DNA from: Arenibacter sp. P308M17
GTDB taxonomy: Bacteria > Bacteroidota > Bacteroidia > Flavobacteriales > Flavobacteriaceae
DNA length: 64,000 bases
Assembly: GCF_003426735.1 (NCBI RefSeq)
Contig: NZ_QVON01000003.1
Location: 186,001 to 250,000, forward strand
Direction of reading: 5' to 3'
Each line of letters starts with the position of its first letter. Within the stretch, counting starts at the first letter, position 1. The position numbers and the translations under genes are program-made. Shown in pieces: positions 7,980-17,000 of the stretch. Under the pieces are notes generated by a model. The model saw only the letters and a list, made by a program, of their open reading frames with translations. It searched no databases and had not been told where the DNA came from.

Positions 7980-10694
7980 ATGAGAATAAAAATCATATCG
8001 TTTATACTGATCTCCCTTATTTGCACCAGCCTTTCCTTTGGACAATTACAAAAAATAGCCACTGTAGAGGGAATAACAGAGTACCAAATGGATAATGGCC
8101 TAAAAGTACTTTTATTTCCCGATAATTCATCGCAGACCATCACGGTCAACATTACCTATCTGGTAGGTTCCAGACATGAAGGTTATGGGGAAAAAGGCAT
8201 GGCCCACCTTTTGGAACATATGGTATTCAAAGGCACTCCCAACCATCCGGATATCCCCAAAGAGTTGAGCTCCCATGGGGCGCGGCCCAATGGGACTACT
8301 TGGTACGACAGGACCAATTACTTTGAAACCTTTAATTCCAATGAGGAAAACCTGGATTGGGCCTTGGATCTGGAGGCAGATCGAATGGTGAATTCCTATA
8401 TCGCCAAAAAAGACTTGGAATCCGAGTTCAGTGTAGTACGCAATGAATTTGAAAGTGGTGAAAACGACCCGTCCAGGGTGCTTATGCAAAACGTGATCAA
8501 TGCCGGTTATATTTGGCACAATTATGGTAACAGCACCATTGGAAACAGATCCGACATAGAGCGTGTTCCCATTGAAAACCTAAAGGCATTTTATAAAAAA
8601 TTCTACCGTCCGGACAATGCGGTCTTAATGGTCACCGGTAAATTTGATGAGGCCAAAACACTGGAGCTGATCCAAAAAAAGTTTGGTAAAATTGAAAAGC
8701 CTACTACCCCTATTAGGGACTCCTATACCCAAGAACCGGCACAGGACGGTGAAAAAACAGTCGAACTCAATCGTGTTGGCGACCTACAGATAGTTTCGGC
8801 CATGTACCATACCCCCGCTGGCTCGCATGAGGATTATGCCGCCATATCCATTGTTGAGGACATCCTTACGAACGAGCCTGCCGGCAGGCTCTACAAAGCC
8901 CTAATAGAGACAAAAAAAGCTTCTTCCATTTGGTCCTTCTCCCCTTTTACCAAAGAACCGGGTTTTTTATATATCAACGTAGACGTTCCTTCGGATAAGA
9001 ATGCGGACGAAGTGGAAAAAGTTCTAAAGGAAACTTTGGATGCTGTAAAAACTGCCCCCATTACCCAAGAAGAATTGGATCGTGCCAAGGCCAATCTCTT
9101 AAAACGAACCGATCAGATTTTTAGAAACTCTTCTTATCTGGGAACTTATATGAGCGAATTTATAGGTGGAGGCGATTGGCGATTGGCGTTTATACAACGG
9201 GATAGAATTGAGGGTGCCGGTCTTGAAGCTGTAAATGAAGTGGCGAAAAAATACCTCATCACCACCAATAGAACCATAGGCCGATTTAACCCTGCCAAAA
9301 AGCCGGAACGAATAGAAATTGAACACACCCAAAATCTTGATGCCCTTGTATCCAACTATAAAGGCAGGGAGGACATGGGCACAGGAGAGGCCTTTGATGT
9401 TTCCTATGATGCCATTCAATCCAGATTGGAGCAAGGCCAACTTTCCAATGGAATTGCCTACGGTATTATTAAAAAAAGTAATCGCGGCAAAACCGTCAGA
9501 CTTAGCTTTAGCATTAGAAACGGGAATGTGGAATCCCTAAAGAATAAAGGCGTTGCCCCATCCTTTACCGCCAGTATGCTGAACAAGGGCACCCTTTCCA
9601 AGTCCAGACAACAGATCGAGGACGAATTGAGCAAATTAAAATCTTCGGTATCCTTTAGGGCCAGTAACGGTAATGTTTATGCCAATGTAGTTTCTACCGA
9701 AGAAAACCTAATGGCCACATTGGCCCTAATGTCGGAAATGCTTAAAACACCTTCATTCGAGGCCTCGGAATTGGAAAAATTAAAAACCGAGTCCCTGGCA
9801 TATTTGGAAAGCAACAAGACAGAACCACAATTTTTGGCCTCCAAAAGATTATCCGTTATAAACAACATCTTTCCCAAAGGACATCCCTTATACGCAATGA
9901 CGGTGGAAGAAGAGGAAGCGGCCATAAGGGCCATCAACATAGAGGATATCAAAAGTTTCCACAAGGAATTTTACGGCTTGGGCAAATCCATCCTGGTAGG
10001 TATTGGTGATCTGCAACCGGAACAACTAAAAACCTATATGGAAAAAGAATACACCAACTTCAATAGCATAAACTCCTACTCGAGGCTTAAGGATCCATTT
10101 ACCGATTCCCCTGAAGTAAATGAAGACATTCTTACCCCGGATAAGAAGAATGCCATGACCCTTGGAAACCTTAATGTTAATATTAGTCAAGACCACGAAG
10201 ATTATGCCGCCCTGAATATGGCAGTCACCATCCTGGGAGGCGGTTTTCTAAATTCGCGGATTGCGGACAGGTTGCGCCAAAAGGACGGTGTTAGTTATGG
10301 CGCTGGTGCCGGTTTTCAGGCCGATCCCAATGCGGACGACCAAAACTCGTCCATATACCTATATGCCATTTATGCCCCAGAGAACTATGACAAGGTACAA
10401 CTAGGGTTTAAGGAGGAATTGGACCGCTATATTAAAGATGGTATTACGGAGGAAGAATTAAAGAACGCCGTAAACGGCTGGGTGCAGGAGGAGAGTGTTT
10501 CCCGGGCCAAAGATGCCGAACTGGCAGGCCTATTGAACAATAATATTTATTACGATCGCAGCATGGAATTCCATAAAAAATTGGAAGATAAAGTAAAAAA
10601 TCTAACCATAAGCGATATCAACAATGCCATTGGCAAATACATTAAACCCTACAAGAATTGGACGGTAATCAACGCCGGGGATTATAAAAAATAA
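7980..10694 (+). CDS. M16 family zinc metallopeptidase (pitrilysin/insulinase type), double domain
   Basis: This 904-residue secreted peptidase has a signal peptide (residues 1-21), an N-terminal M16 catalytic domain with the inverted zinc motif HLLEH (residues 76-80), and a second inactive M16-like half starting around residue 490. The downstream Glu ligand probably lies in NEFESGE. Length and architecture match the two-domain periplasmic M16 peptidases of Bacteroidota, which degrade peptides of limited size. The start is the ATG at 7980 because it gives the signal peptide directly; an upstream in-frame TTG would add about 36 non-conserved residues. The gene stands alone, divergent from the SUMF1 gene and followed by 409 nt of non-coding DNA. 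Confidence 0.93.
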   Translation: MRIKIISFILISLICTSLSFGQLQKIATVEGITEYQMDNGLKVLLFPDNSSQTITVNITYLVGSRHEGYGEKGMAHLLEHMVFKGTPNHPDIPKELSSHGARPNGTTWYDRTNYFETFNSNEENLDWALDLEADRMVNSYIAKKDLESEFSVVRNEFESGENDPSRVLMQNVINAGYIWHNYGNSTIGNRSDIERVPIENLKAFYKKFYRPDNAVLMVTGKFDEAKTLELIQKKFGKIEKPTTPIRDSYTQEPAQDGEKTVELNRVGDLQIVSAMYHTPAGSHEDYAAISIVEDILTNEPAGRLYKALIETKKASSIWSFSPFTKEPGFLYINVDVPSDKNADEVEKVLKETLDAVKTAPITQEELDRAKANLLKRTDQIFRNSSYLGTYMSEFIGGGDWRLAFIQRDRIEGAGLEAVNEVAKKYLITTNRTIGRFNPAKKPERIEIEHTQNLDALVSNYKGREDMGTGEAFDVSYDAIQSRLEQGQLSNGIAYGIIKKSNRGKTVRLSFSIRNGNVESLKNKGVAPSFTASMLNKGTLSKSRQQIEDELSKLKSSVSFRASNGNVYANVVSTEENLMATLALMSEMLKTPSFEASELEKLKTESLAYLESNKTEPQFLASKRLSVINNIFPKGHPLYAMTVEEEEAAIRAINIEDIKSFHKEFYGLGKSILVGIGDLQPEQLKTYMEKEYTNFNSINSYSRLKDPFTDSPEVNEDILTPDKKNAMTLGNLNVNISQDHEDYAALNMAVTILGGGFLNSRIADRLRQKDGVSYGAGAGFQADPNADDQNSSIYLYAIYAPENYDKVQLGFKEELDRYIKDGITEEELKNAVNGWVQEESVSRAKDAELAGLLNNNIYYDRSMEFHKKLEDKVKNLTISDINNAIGKYIKPYKNWTVINAGDYKK

Positions 10695-10840
10695 ACTACG
10701 AACCACATACATGCCGGTAGGCAGGGAAATGATTTGGCATTAGCGGTTTACGGTCGGCAAAAAAATAGATTTCACTGCTTACTGCCTACTTTGTATATCC
10801 AACATTTACAGTAACCAATCCCGAAAACCTATCTGAAACG

Positions 10841-10866
10841 GGCCTGCCCGACTAAGTTCAGGCGGG
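10841..10866. repeat. CCTGCCCGACTA...TTCAGG palindromic repeat, copy B
   Basis: This unit reads CCTGCCCGACTAAGTTCAGG followed by CGGGG. It shares the core and the CCTG/CAGG arms with the copies at 6631, 12051 and 47667. It lies between a plus-strand and a minus-strand gene end. Confidence 0.6.
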
Positions 10867-11043
10867 GTTTTACCTTTAAATGTATTGTTAATGCATCATA
10901 TGGGTCGAATAGTTTTTTATTAGGACGAGGCAAAAAATAGTGGTATTGCCATGGCTACCGCAGCGTTATTTTTAACGATGGTCAGGTGTGAAAAAGAACA
11001 AGGTTCGGGGTAACTAAAATTGGGTAAATAAGACTCCAGACAA

Positions 11044-11072
11044 TAAAAAAAGGAATACAAATTGTATTCCTT
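11044..11072 (-). terminator. Rho-independent terminator of the LRR gene
   Basis: AAGGAATACAA (11050-11060) pairs perfectly with TTGTATTCCTT (11062-11072). On the minus strand the hairpin is followed by a run of seven Ts. It lies 32 nt past the stop of the LRR gene ending at 11104. Confidence 0.8.
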
Positions 11073-11103
11073 CTAACCAAACCAACTTATTTTTAAGCAA
11101 TTA

Positions 11104-12015
11104 CTATTCCTCCATTTCATCTTCAAACTTCGTATCTGCCATTCTTGTTTTAATAGCATCAATATTCTTATACTTATTCTCTTTTCCTGCTTCTCCCTTG
11201 GCCTTATCATAATCAAAGACAAGAAACTGACCTGAATCCATACCTTCTATATGATCAAAAGAGAAAATATTGTTGTTCTGAATCTGAAGTACTTTAAGAC
11301 TTGCCAATTGTCCAAACTCCTTAGGAATTTCCCCGCCAAGTTCATTGTTCGCCAATACCAGCTCCTTTAAATTGCCCAATTTTCCCAATTCTCCAGGAAT
11401 GGAGCCGTACAATTTATTTTCAAAAAGCCCTAGACTCTCTAATTTTGAAAGCTCTCCCAAGGTACTAGGTATGCGCCCCGTAAGATTATTACTGGATAAA
11501 TTAAGTTCCTTTAAGGTTTGAATGTTTCCAAGACTTTCGGGTATTTTTCCACTTAGGAAGTTGTTAAAGGCAGAAAGCTTTACCAATGATTTCATATTGC
11601 CCATTTCCGCAGGTATCCCACCTTCCAACCTATTCATCTCCAGTTTCAACACTTCCAATTTATTTAATTGGGCTATCCCCTTCGGAATTTCCCCGCTTAT
11701 GATATTAAAGGCAAGGTTTAAACTTACCAGATATTTAAGCTCCCCTATACTTTCAGGAAGACTGCCTACAAGGTTGTTCCTAAAAAGGTTGATTTCCACC
11801 ACATGGCCGTTTTGGACCGTAACACCATACCAGGTGTCTACCGGGGTGTCAATATCCCATACTGTATTCCATTTTTGACCTTGGGTACTAGTGTAAAGTT
11901 CCAGTAGTACGGCCTTTTCGCTTTTTGGAACCACAGCATTCACTACTGTGGTAAACACAAAACAAAATATAATCACCCCCAAAACACAAGCTCTTTGTAA
12001 TTTTTGCTGTATCAT
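11104..12015 (-). CDS. Secreted plant-type leucine-rich-repeat protein
   Basis: This 303-residue exported protein has a signal/anchor segment, a cap region (WDIDTPVDTWYGV, resembling the plant LRRNT cap W-P-W-GV pattern) and about seven LRR units of the plant-specific type (LxxLxxLxLxxNxLxGxIPxxLG; for example ELNLSSNNLTGRIPSTLGEL). The C-terminal tail is acidic and charged. The start is the ATG at 12015, with AGGTGA upstream; a GTG two codons earlier is less likely. It is a paralogue of the next gene (12258-13136), which has the same cap and repeat arrangement. Such proteins presumably bind proteins or glycans at the cell surface. No T9SS C-terminal sorting domain was recognised, so final localisation is uncertain. 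Confidence 0.85.
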   Translation of the reverse strand: MIQQKLQRACVLGVIIFCFVFTTVVNAVVPKSEKAVLLELYTSTQGQKWNTVWDIDTPVDTWYGVTVQNGHVVEINLFRNNLVGSLPESIGELKYLVSLNLAFNIISGEIPKGIAQLNKLEVLKLEMNRLEGGIPAEMGNMKSLVKLSAFNNFLSGKIPESLGNIQTLKELNLSSNNLTGRIPSTLGELSKLESLGLFENKLYGSIPGELGKLGNLKELVLANNELGGEIPKEFGQLASLKVLQIQNNNIFSFDHIEGMDSGQFLVFDYDKAKGEAGKENKYKNIDAIKTRMADTKFEDEMEE

Positions 12016-12050
12016 ATTCACCTGTTGATATTTATTGTTTTATTCGTCAG

Positions 12051-12079
12051 ACCTGCCCGAACTCTTCATTTGGGTGGGT
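12051..12079. repeat. CCTGCCCGA...GGGTGGGT repeat, copy C
   Basis: ACCTGCCCGAACTCTTCATT followed by TGGGTGGGT is a diverged member of the same intergenic family as the copies at 6631 and 47667. It lies 36 nt upstream of the LRR gene start and immediately beside the foldback element at 12100. Confidence 0.5.
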
Positions 12080-12099
12080 TGTAACATACTTTTAATTTA

Positions 12100-12248
12100 G
12101 TACATGACAAAATTCAATTTGGCAAGATTTTCCTCAATATTTGACCCCGACCCTAAAGGGTGGAATTGAGGAAAATCAGGCTCCCTTTAGGGTTTGGGGT
12201 AAAACGGATTTTCCGAGAACCCTAGTTAAAACAATTTTTGTCAAGTAC
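12100..12248. mobile_element. MITE-like foldback element, copy 1 (149 bp)
   Basis: The element is bounded by terminal inverted repeats. The left end reads GTACATGACAAAATTC and the right end read inward is GTACTTGACAAAAATTG. Its internal sequence (GATTTTCCTCAAT, GACCCCGACCCTAAAGGG, TTTAGGGTTTGGGG, AAAACGGATTTTCCGAGA) is shared with the element at 47561-47753 and is itself largely palindromic. There is no coding capacity. It ends 9 nt from the stop codon of the second LRR gene and could act as its transcription terminator. Mobility is inferred from structure and copy number only. Confidence 0.65.
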
Positions 12249-12257
12249 TTAGTTCTT

Positions 12258-13136
12258 TTAATTAAAACTATCCTCAAATCGGGTATCGACCGTTCTAACG
12301 TTTTTATTGCCATTTATTTTATTAACATCAAAACTTCTATAATTACCTTCATCATAATCAAAAAGGACAAACTTATTTTTCCCGGCTTCGTTACCAAAAT
12401 CATTCTTGCCAAATCTATTATTTTGAAGTTGTACCAATTTTAGATTAGGAAGGCTCAAGATGTCCCCAGGAAATTCTCCCCTAAATCGGTTTTCCGCCAA
12501 AACAAGCATTTTAAGGTTGGTCAGGTTTTCGAGACTATCCGGCACTAAACCGCTAAAGTTATTATCCCCTAACTCCAAACGTTCCAAATATTTTAAATTT
12601 CCAAAGCTCAAAGGGATGGAGCCACTTAATCCGTTATGTGAAAGTAATATTACATTTAACCTTTTAATATCACCTAGGCTAAGAGGCAACTCTCCAGAAA
12701 GGTCGTTATAGAAAAGATCCAATACCAAAAGCCTATCCAAATTCCCAATATTATTGGGGATCGTCCCGGTTATCCTATTTTTACCTAACCGCAGTACGGC
12801 CAATTTTTTTAATTCGGTAATACTTTCCGGAATATTACCTCCAATATTGTTTAAGGCCAGGTTCAATACTTTTAAATTCTTTAGGTCGCCTATGGAATAG
12901 GGTATGTTACCCCTAAGGTTGTTGCCCATTAAATTAATGGAAACTACCTTATCGTTCTCAAGGATAACCCCTTCCCAAGTGGAAACCGGGGCGTTTAAAT
13001 CCCATTTTTTGATCCAGTTATCACCCCCAGTACTTTTATAGAGCTCTATGAGCACATTTTTCTCCAGTTCGGTAACCTGCCCGAACAATAATTGCGCGAT
13101 TAGAAGCCCCAATAGCATAAGTATGCTTTTCATCAT
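12258..13136 (-). CDS. Secreted plant-type leucine-rich-repeat protein (paralogue)
   Basis: This 292-residue protein has a signal peptide (cleavage near LLFG-Q), an N-terminal cap (GGDNWIKKWDLNAPVSTWEGV) and about seven plant-type LRRs (NNxxGxIPxSIGxLxxL). Spacing and cap match its neighbour ending at 11104, so the two arose by tandem duplication. The C-terminal residues after the repeats (KNKFVLFDYDEGNYRS) correspond to FLVFDYDKAK in the neighbour, showing that the homology is full length. Two adjacent ATGs (13136 and 13133) could start it. The foldback element lies immediately downstream. The function is unknown; surface recognition is the usual inference for secreted LRR proteins. Confidence 0.85.
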   Translation of the reverse strand: MMKSILMLLGLLIAQLLFGQVTELEKNVLIELYKSTGGDNWIKKWDLNAPVSTWEGVILENDKVVSINLMGNNLRGNIPYSIGDLKNLKVLNLALNNIGGNIPESITELKKLAVLRLGKNRITGTIPNNIGNLDRLLVLDLFYNDLSGELPLSLGDIKRLNVILLSHNGLSGSIPLSFGNLKYLERLELGDNNFSGLVPDSLENLTNLKMLVLAENRFRGEFPGDILSLPNLKLVQLQNNRFGKNDFGNEAGKNKFVLFDYDEGNYRSFDVNKINGNKNVRTVDTRFEDSFN

Positions 13137-13298
13137 TTTTCAACTTTTATCCCGAGGGAATAAGAATTACCCTACAAAATAAGATTATTGTTCGATAAGC
13201 AGCAAAAATATTCGATGAAAAAAGTCCGAAAGCCCCATATTTGTTGTGAAAACGAAAGAAATTGTGGTCAAGGAAAACCTATGGGACGGATTTTTTCC

Positions 13299-15215
13299 CT
13301 ACAAAGAGAACTCTTCAAGTTCCATAGTAATGTTTTCCCAAGTTTTCATTAGGCTTTCAAGGTTTTTCTTTTTCTTTTGGTAAGAGTCGAAAAAATTGGT
13401 CTTGGCAATGGTGGCATCATAATTCATAAGTAAATCGTGATCAATTACGGCCAACTCCTTCTCTAACCGGGCAATGTCACTTTCCGTTGAACTAAGCCTA
13501 TTTTTTAAGGATTTTATCCTTTTCTGATCTTCAAAATCTATATGCCTCTCCTGGGGCCTTTCTTTTTTTTGGACCACGGTCTGCTTCTTTTCTATTGCCC
13601 TAAAATCTTCCACTTTCCTCTGTTCCAAATAAAAGTCGATATCCCCAAGATATTCTTTGATGCTGCCATCCTTAAATTCATATACCTTGTTGGTAAGGCC
13701 CTGCAAAAAATCCCGATCATGACTCACCAATATTAAGGTTCCATCAAAATTCTGAAGGGCTTGCTTTAGCACATTCTTGGATTTAATGTCCAAATGGTTT
13801 GTTGGCTCATCCATGACCAACACATTAAAAGGCTGCAGTAGCATTTTGGCGAGGGCCAATCTGTTCCGCTCACCTCCTGACAGTACTCTTACATATTTCT
13901 CCACCTCATCTCCCCTAAACAAAAAAGACCCCAATATATCCCTAACCTTACTTCTGTTCTTTTCATTGGCCGCATCTATCATGGTATCCAAAATGGTCTT
14001 TTCCCCATCCAAATACTCTGCCTGATTTTGTGCGAAGTACCCGATTTGAACATTATGCCCTAATTTTAGACGCCCCTTATGATCCAAATCCCCCACTAGT
14101 ATCTTTGCCAGTGTGGATTTCCCTTGACCATTTTGCCCAACAAAGGCGGTTTTGGAATCCCGTTCTATTAAAAGGTCTATTTTCTTTAGCACATGGTTGT
14201 CCCCATAACTCTTGGATAAACCCTCTATTTCCGTAACCACCTTACCAGGTGTAACAGAAATTTGAAATCTCAGGTTCATTACGCTGTTGTCATCCTCATC
14301 TACTTCTATCCGCTCCATTTTATCGAGCTTCTTGATCAACGACTGGGCCATGGAGGCCTTGGTGGATTTGGCCCTGAACTTTTCGATCAATCTTTCTGCC
14401 TGCTGTATTTCCTTCTCTTGATTTTTCTGGGCGTTCAGCTGCTGTTGCTTAATTTCGTTGCGAAGTACCAAGTATTTGGAATAGGGCTTATTGTAATCAT
14501 AGATCCTTCCCAAAGAAATTTCAATGGTCCTATTGGTCACATTATCCAAAAACATTTTATCGTGGGAGACTATCATTACACCTCCGGCATAATTCTTCAG
14601 GAAATTCTCCAACCAAATAATGGATTCTATATCCAAGTGGTTTGTTGGCTCATCCAATAAAAGCACGTCATTGCTCTGTAATAAAAGTTTTGCCAATTCT
14701 ATCCGCATCCTCCAACCGCCGGAAAAGGTTTCGGTCTTACGATCAAAATCCTCCCGTTTAAAACCTAGGCCCAACAATACTTTTTCCGTTTCTCCCTGAT
14801 AATTGTACCCTCCCAATATTTCATAATGATGGGTTACATCGTTCAAGTCTATAATTAACTGATTGTAGCCCTCACTTTCATAATCGGTACGTTCGGCCAG
14901 CTGATGGTTGATTTCGTCCAATCTCAACTCCAAGGCCTTTATTTCTTCAAAGGCCTGATGGGCCTCCTCCTGAACAGTCCTCCCCAAATCAAAATCGATA
15001 TCCTGCCGTAAGAATCCCATTTTTATGTCCTTATCGGACGCAATGGTCCCAGAATCTATGGGCATATCCTTCGATAAAATTTTCAAAAGGGTAGATTTAC
15101 CCGCTCCGTTTTTTCCAATGAGACCCACTCGATCCCCGGAATTTAAACGGAAAGATATTTCTTCAAATAGATATTCCCCTCCAAAGGATACGGAGAGATT
15201 GTGGATATTAAGCAT
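13299..15215 (-). CDS. ABC-F family ATP-binding protein (Uup/YheS-like)
   Basis: This 638-residue cytoplasmic protein has two ABC ATPase domains and no membrane segments. Each domain has a Walker A (GKNGAGKST near residue 36; GQNGQGKST in the second half), an ABC signature (FSGGWRMRIELAK; LSGGERNRLALAK) and the ABC-F hallmark DEPTNHLD. A charged linker of about 80 residues joins them, and a C-terminal coiled coil (about 560-635) ends the protein. ABC-F proteins of this group act on ribosomes rather than in transport, for example in relieving stalls. The exact subgroup was not resolved. The ATG at 15215 is divergent from the DUF983 gene 65 nt away. Confidence 0.93.
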   Translation of the reverse strand: MLNIHNLSVSFGGEYLFEEISFRLNSGDRVGLIGKNGAGKSTLLKILSKDMPIDSGTIASDKDIKMGFLRQDIDFDLGRTVQEEAHQAFEEIKALELRLDEINHQLAERTDYESEGYNQLIIDLNDVTHHYEILGGYNYQGETEKVLLGLGFKREDFDRKTETFSGGWRMRIELAKLLLQSNDVLLLDEPTNHLDIESIIWLENFLKNYAGGVMIVSHDKMFLDNVTNRTIEISLGRIYDYNKPYSKYLVLRNEIKQQQLNAQKNQEKEIQQAERLIEKFRAKSTKASMAQSLIKKLDKMERIEVDEDDNSVMNLRFQISVTPGKVVTEIEGLSKSYGDNHVLKKIDLLIERDSKTAFVGQNGQGKSTLAKILVGDLDHKGRLKLGHNVQIGYFAQNQAEYLDGEKTILDTMIDAANEKNRSKVRDILGSFLFRGDEVEKYVRVLSGGERNRLALAKMLLQPFNVLVMDEPTNHLDIKSKNVLKQALQNFDGTLILVSHDRDFLQGLTNKVYEFKDGSIKEYLGDIDFYLEQRKVEDFRAIEKKQTVVQKKERPQERHIDFEDQKRIKSLKNRLSSTESDIARLEKELAVIDHDLLMNYDATIAKTNFFDSYQKKKKNLESLMKTWENITMELEEFSL

Positions 15216-15280
15216 ATTTGGTGACTAAGGTTACATTGATTAAGGCTACAAAAACGTAATTTCGTAGAAACTTTTTGCAA

Positions 15281-15673
15281 ATGTTAAAAAAAGGAAACAA
15301 ACTCTACAGCATTTTAACAGGAACTTGTCCAAAATGTCATGAAGAGAGTATGTATCGGGACAAAAACCCATATCATTTGGGCAATATCTTTAAAATGAAC
15401 GACCGTTGCACCCATTGTGGTACCAAATATAAAATAGAACCCTCTTTTTTCTACGGGGCAATGTACGTTAGTTATGGTGTTGGCGTAGCCTTTGCCGTGG
15501 CCGCTTTCGTAATTACCTTTTTATTTTTCAAAGCTTCCCTGATCAGCTCCTTTATCGGCATCATTGTTACTTTGATTGCATTTATGCCCTTTATCATTAG
15601 GATTTCACGAAACATATGGATCAATTTCTTCATCAAATACGACCCAAAGGCCAACACTAAGGCCGGTTCCTAA
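15281..15673 (+). CDS. DUF983 family membrane protein with two CxxC motifs
   Basis: This 130-residue protein has an N-terminal metal-binding-like section with CPKCH and CTHCG motifs (roughly residues 16-48), followed by two hydrophobic helices (about 57-80 and 83-103). This is the DUF983 layout; its function is unknown. The four cysteines are spaced like a zinc ribbon. The ATG at 15281 is chosen over a TTG two codons upstream. It is a single gene, divergent from the ABC-F gene. Confidence 0.88.
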   Translation: MLKKGNKLYSILTGTCPKCHEESMYRDKNPYHLGNIFKMNDRCTHCGTKYKIEPSFFYGAMYVSYGVGVAFAVAAFVITFLFFKASLISSFIGIIVTLIAFMPFIIRISRNIWINFFIKYDPKANTKAGS

Positions 15674-15690
15674 AAATGTTTCCTGGTAAA

Positions 15691-15755
15691 CTACCTCGGG
15701 GCAAGCCCACGAGGCATTGAAAGTAAATTCAAGTTTGATTTCGACGCAAGCGTCG
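15691..15755. repeat. Intergenic palindromic repeats (CCTCGGGGCAAGCCCACGAGG and CGACGCAAGCGTCG)
   Basis: Two short hairpin-forming units lie between converging genes. CTACCTCGGGGCAAGCCCACGAGGCATT occupies 15691-15718, and a relative lies at 49101-49129. CGACGCAAGCGTCG (15742-15755) is a perfect 5-bp-plus stem. They may serve as a bidirectional transcription end, but there is no T-run. Confidence 0.5.
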
Positions 15756-15772
15756 GAGTATTTAAATCTCGA

Positions 15773-16813
15773 TTATCGAGTAAAACGGGATAGATCCATT
15801 TCCGGATCCAGGGCCCTTTTATCTTCTATTAAAGCATAAAGTTGCATGGATGCCATGGGTGCAATCATGACCCCCCTGGAACCCAAACCGTTGAGCAGAT
15901 ACATATTTTTGTATTCGGGATGCCTGCCTACCAATGGCTTTCTATCGCTTACCGTAGGCCTAATCCCTGCCACATGGTCTACCACCTCATAGGGGCATTT
16001 TAGAAAGGTATTCAACTTTTGTAAAAGCTCCAGTTTGCATTCTTCCGTGGGAGCATTGGTTTTATCTTTCCACTTATAGGTTGCGCCCACCCTATACATA
16101 TCTTGGCCCAAAGGAATAATAAAAACAGACGATTTTATAACGCTCCCCTCTTTTAAGGCAGCTGCCTTAATGGTCAACAATTCGCCTTTGGTACCGTTGA
16201 GCGGCAAATAATTGAAATACGGATTGCCCTTTATCCCAAAACCGGTTGCAAAAACAATGTTCTTGGCCTTTAGACCGCCATATTCCACAAATCTGTCCTC
16301 TAGCTTTAGGGCTTCAAAATTAAAGGTTTCCCTAAGGAATATATCCCTATCCCTCAGATACTTACTGTAGGACAATAGTAAAACGGCCGTATCTATCCTT
16401 CCTGTATGCATTACCTCCCCATATCCAAAGGGTGCATCAATATTGGGGTTATGGTTGGAACGTATTTTTGGAGCCACAAAATGTCCCAAATTCGGTTTGT
16501 CCAAAGCCTCAAACCAAAGGTTCTGTTCATTTATGCTGGCAAAACGCCTTAGAATGGGAATCTTATAATCCAATTGGATATTTAACTTCCTTTCCAATTC
16601 GGAATAGAAGGGAAGGGCCAGGTCCAACTGTTCTTTGGCTTTCCAGGCCAATGTAAAACGCTTAAGGGTAACCGGGTTATAGAGTCCGCCCGCTACTACG
16701 GAAGAGGTCTGGGAATCATCACTGATTACCTTAAAGGATTTTTGGTTTCTTTCCAATACCTCGCAAAAGGAAATACCGGCCAAGCCCAGGCCCACAATTA
16801 GATAATCTACCAT
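15773..16813 (-). CDS. FAD-dependent oxidoreductase (DAO/MnmC C-terminal-like)
   Basis: This 346-residue flavoprotein belongs to the DAO (D-amino-acid/glycine oxidase-like) superfamily. The N-terminus is the dinucleotide-binding beta-alpha-beta fold with VGLGLAG (residues 7-13), and the C-terminus has the FAD-closing motif GIRPTVSDRKPLVG followed by GLGSRGVMIAP. That C-terminal pattern resembles the FAD domain of the tRNA-modifying enzyme MnmC, but there is no methyltransferase domain. The substrate cannot be assigned. The gene lies downstream of the gldN terminator, so it is probably a separate unit. A TACTTTTG promoter-like box ends 5 nt upstream of the ATG, suggesting a very short or absent leader. 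Confidence 0.85.
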   Translation of the reverse strand: MVDYLIVGLGLAGISFCEVLERNQKSFKVISDDSQTSSVVAGGLYNPVTLKRFTLAWKAKEQLDLALPFYSELERKLNIQLDYKIPILRRFASINEQNLWFEALDKPNLGHFVAPKIRSNHNPNIDAPFGYGEVMHTGRIDTAVLLLSYSKYLRDRDIFLRETFNFEALKLEDRFVEYGGLKAKNIVFATGFGIKGNPYFNYLPLNGTKGELLTIKAAALKEGSVIKSSVFIIPLGQDMYRVGATYKWKDKTNAPTEECKLELLQKLNTFLKCPYEVVDHVAGIRPTVSDRKPLVGRHPEYKNMYLLNGLGSRGVMIAPMASMQLYALIEDKRALDPEMDLSRFTR

Positions 16814-16817
16814 TTTG

Positions 16818-16825
16818 CAAAAGTA
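16818..16825 (-). promoter_or_regulatory. Possible -7 promoter box (TACTTTTG)
   Basis: On the minus strand TACTTTTG matches the Bacteroidota -7 consensus TAnnTTTG and lies 5-12 nt upstream of the oxidoreductase start. No convincing -33 TTG was found at the usual spacing. If used, transcription would begin at or next to the start codon. Confidence 0.35.
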
Positions 16826-16933
16826 GGGAAGGAAATCGAAATCTTCATCGAATTAAATTTTAATCATCCTACTAACTGGAAAAGCAGCTTTATTTACCAT
16901 GCAATGGTATAAACTAAAATCCAAATCCGTTAA

Positions 16934-16973
16934 AAAACCAAGCGCTGCATCCTAGGATGCAGCGCTTGGTTTT
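16934..16973 (-). terminator. Perfect 40-nt palindromic terminator after gldN
   Basis: The two 20-nt halves (16934-16953 and 16954-16973) are exact reverse complements with no spacer, centred on CTAG. They contain a GC-rich AAGCGCTGCATCC arm and end in A/T runs on both sides, so the hairpin could terminate on either strand. It lies 27 nt past the gldN stop and closes the gldKLMN transcription unit. Confidence 0.85.
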
Positions 16974-17000
16974 ATATATGAATTGGTATATTATTTTAGG

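Larger units (their letters stand above)
10695..11103. other. 409-nt non-coding stretch with repeats
   Basis: No plausible coding sequence was seen. It contains a TGCCGGTAGGCAGG palindrome fragment (10712-10725), a CCTGCCCGACTA...TTCAGGCGGG unit (10841-10866) and, at its right end, the terminator of the downstream minus-strand LRR gene. The remainder (roughly 10870-11040) shows nothing recognisable. Confidence 0.6.

Noticed and set aside
12141-12443. Plus-strand reading frame of about 100 codons over the foldback element and LRR gene end
   Set aside because: It runs antisense to the LRR gene, has no homology that I recognise, and covers repeat DNA.
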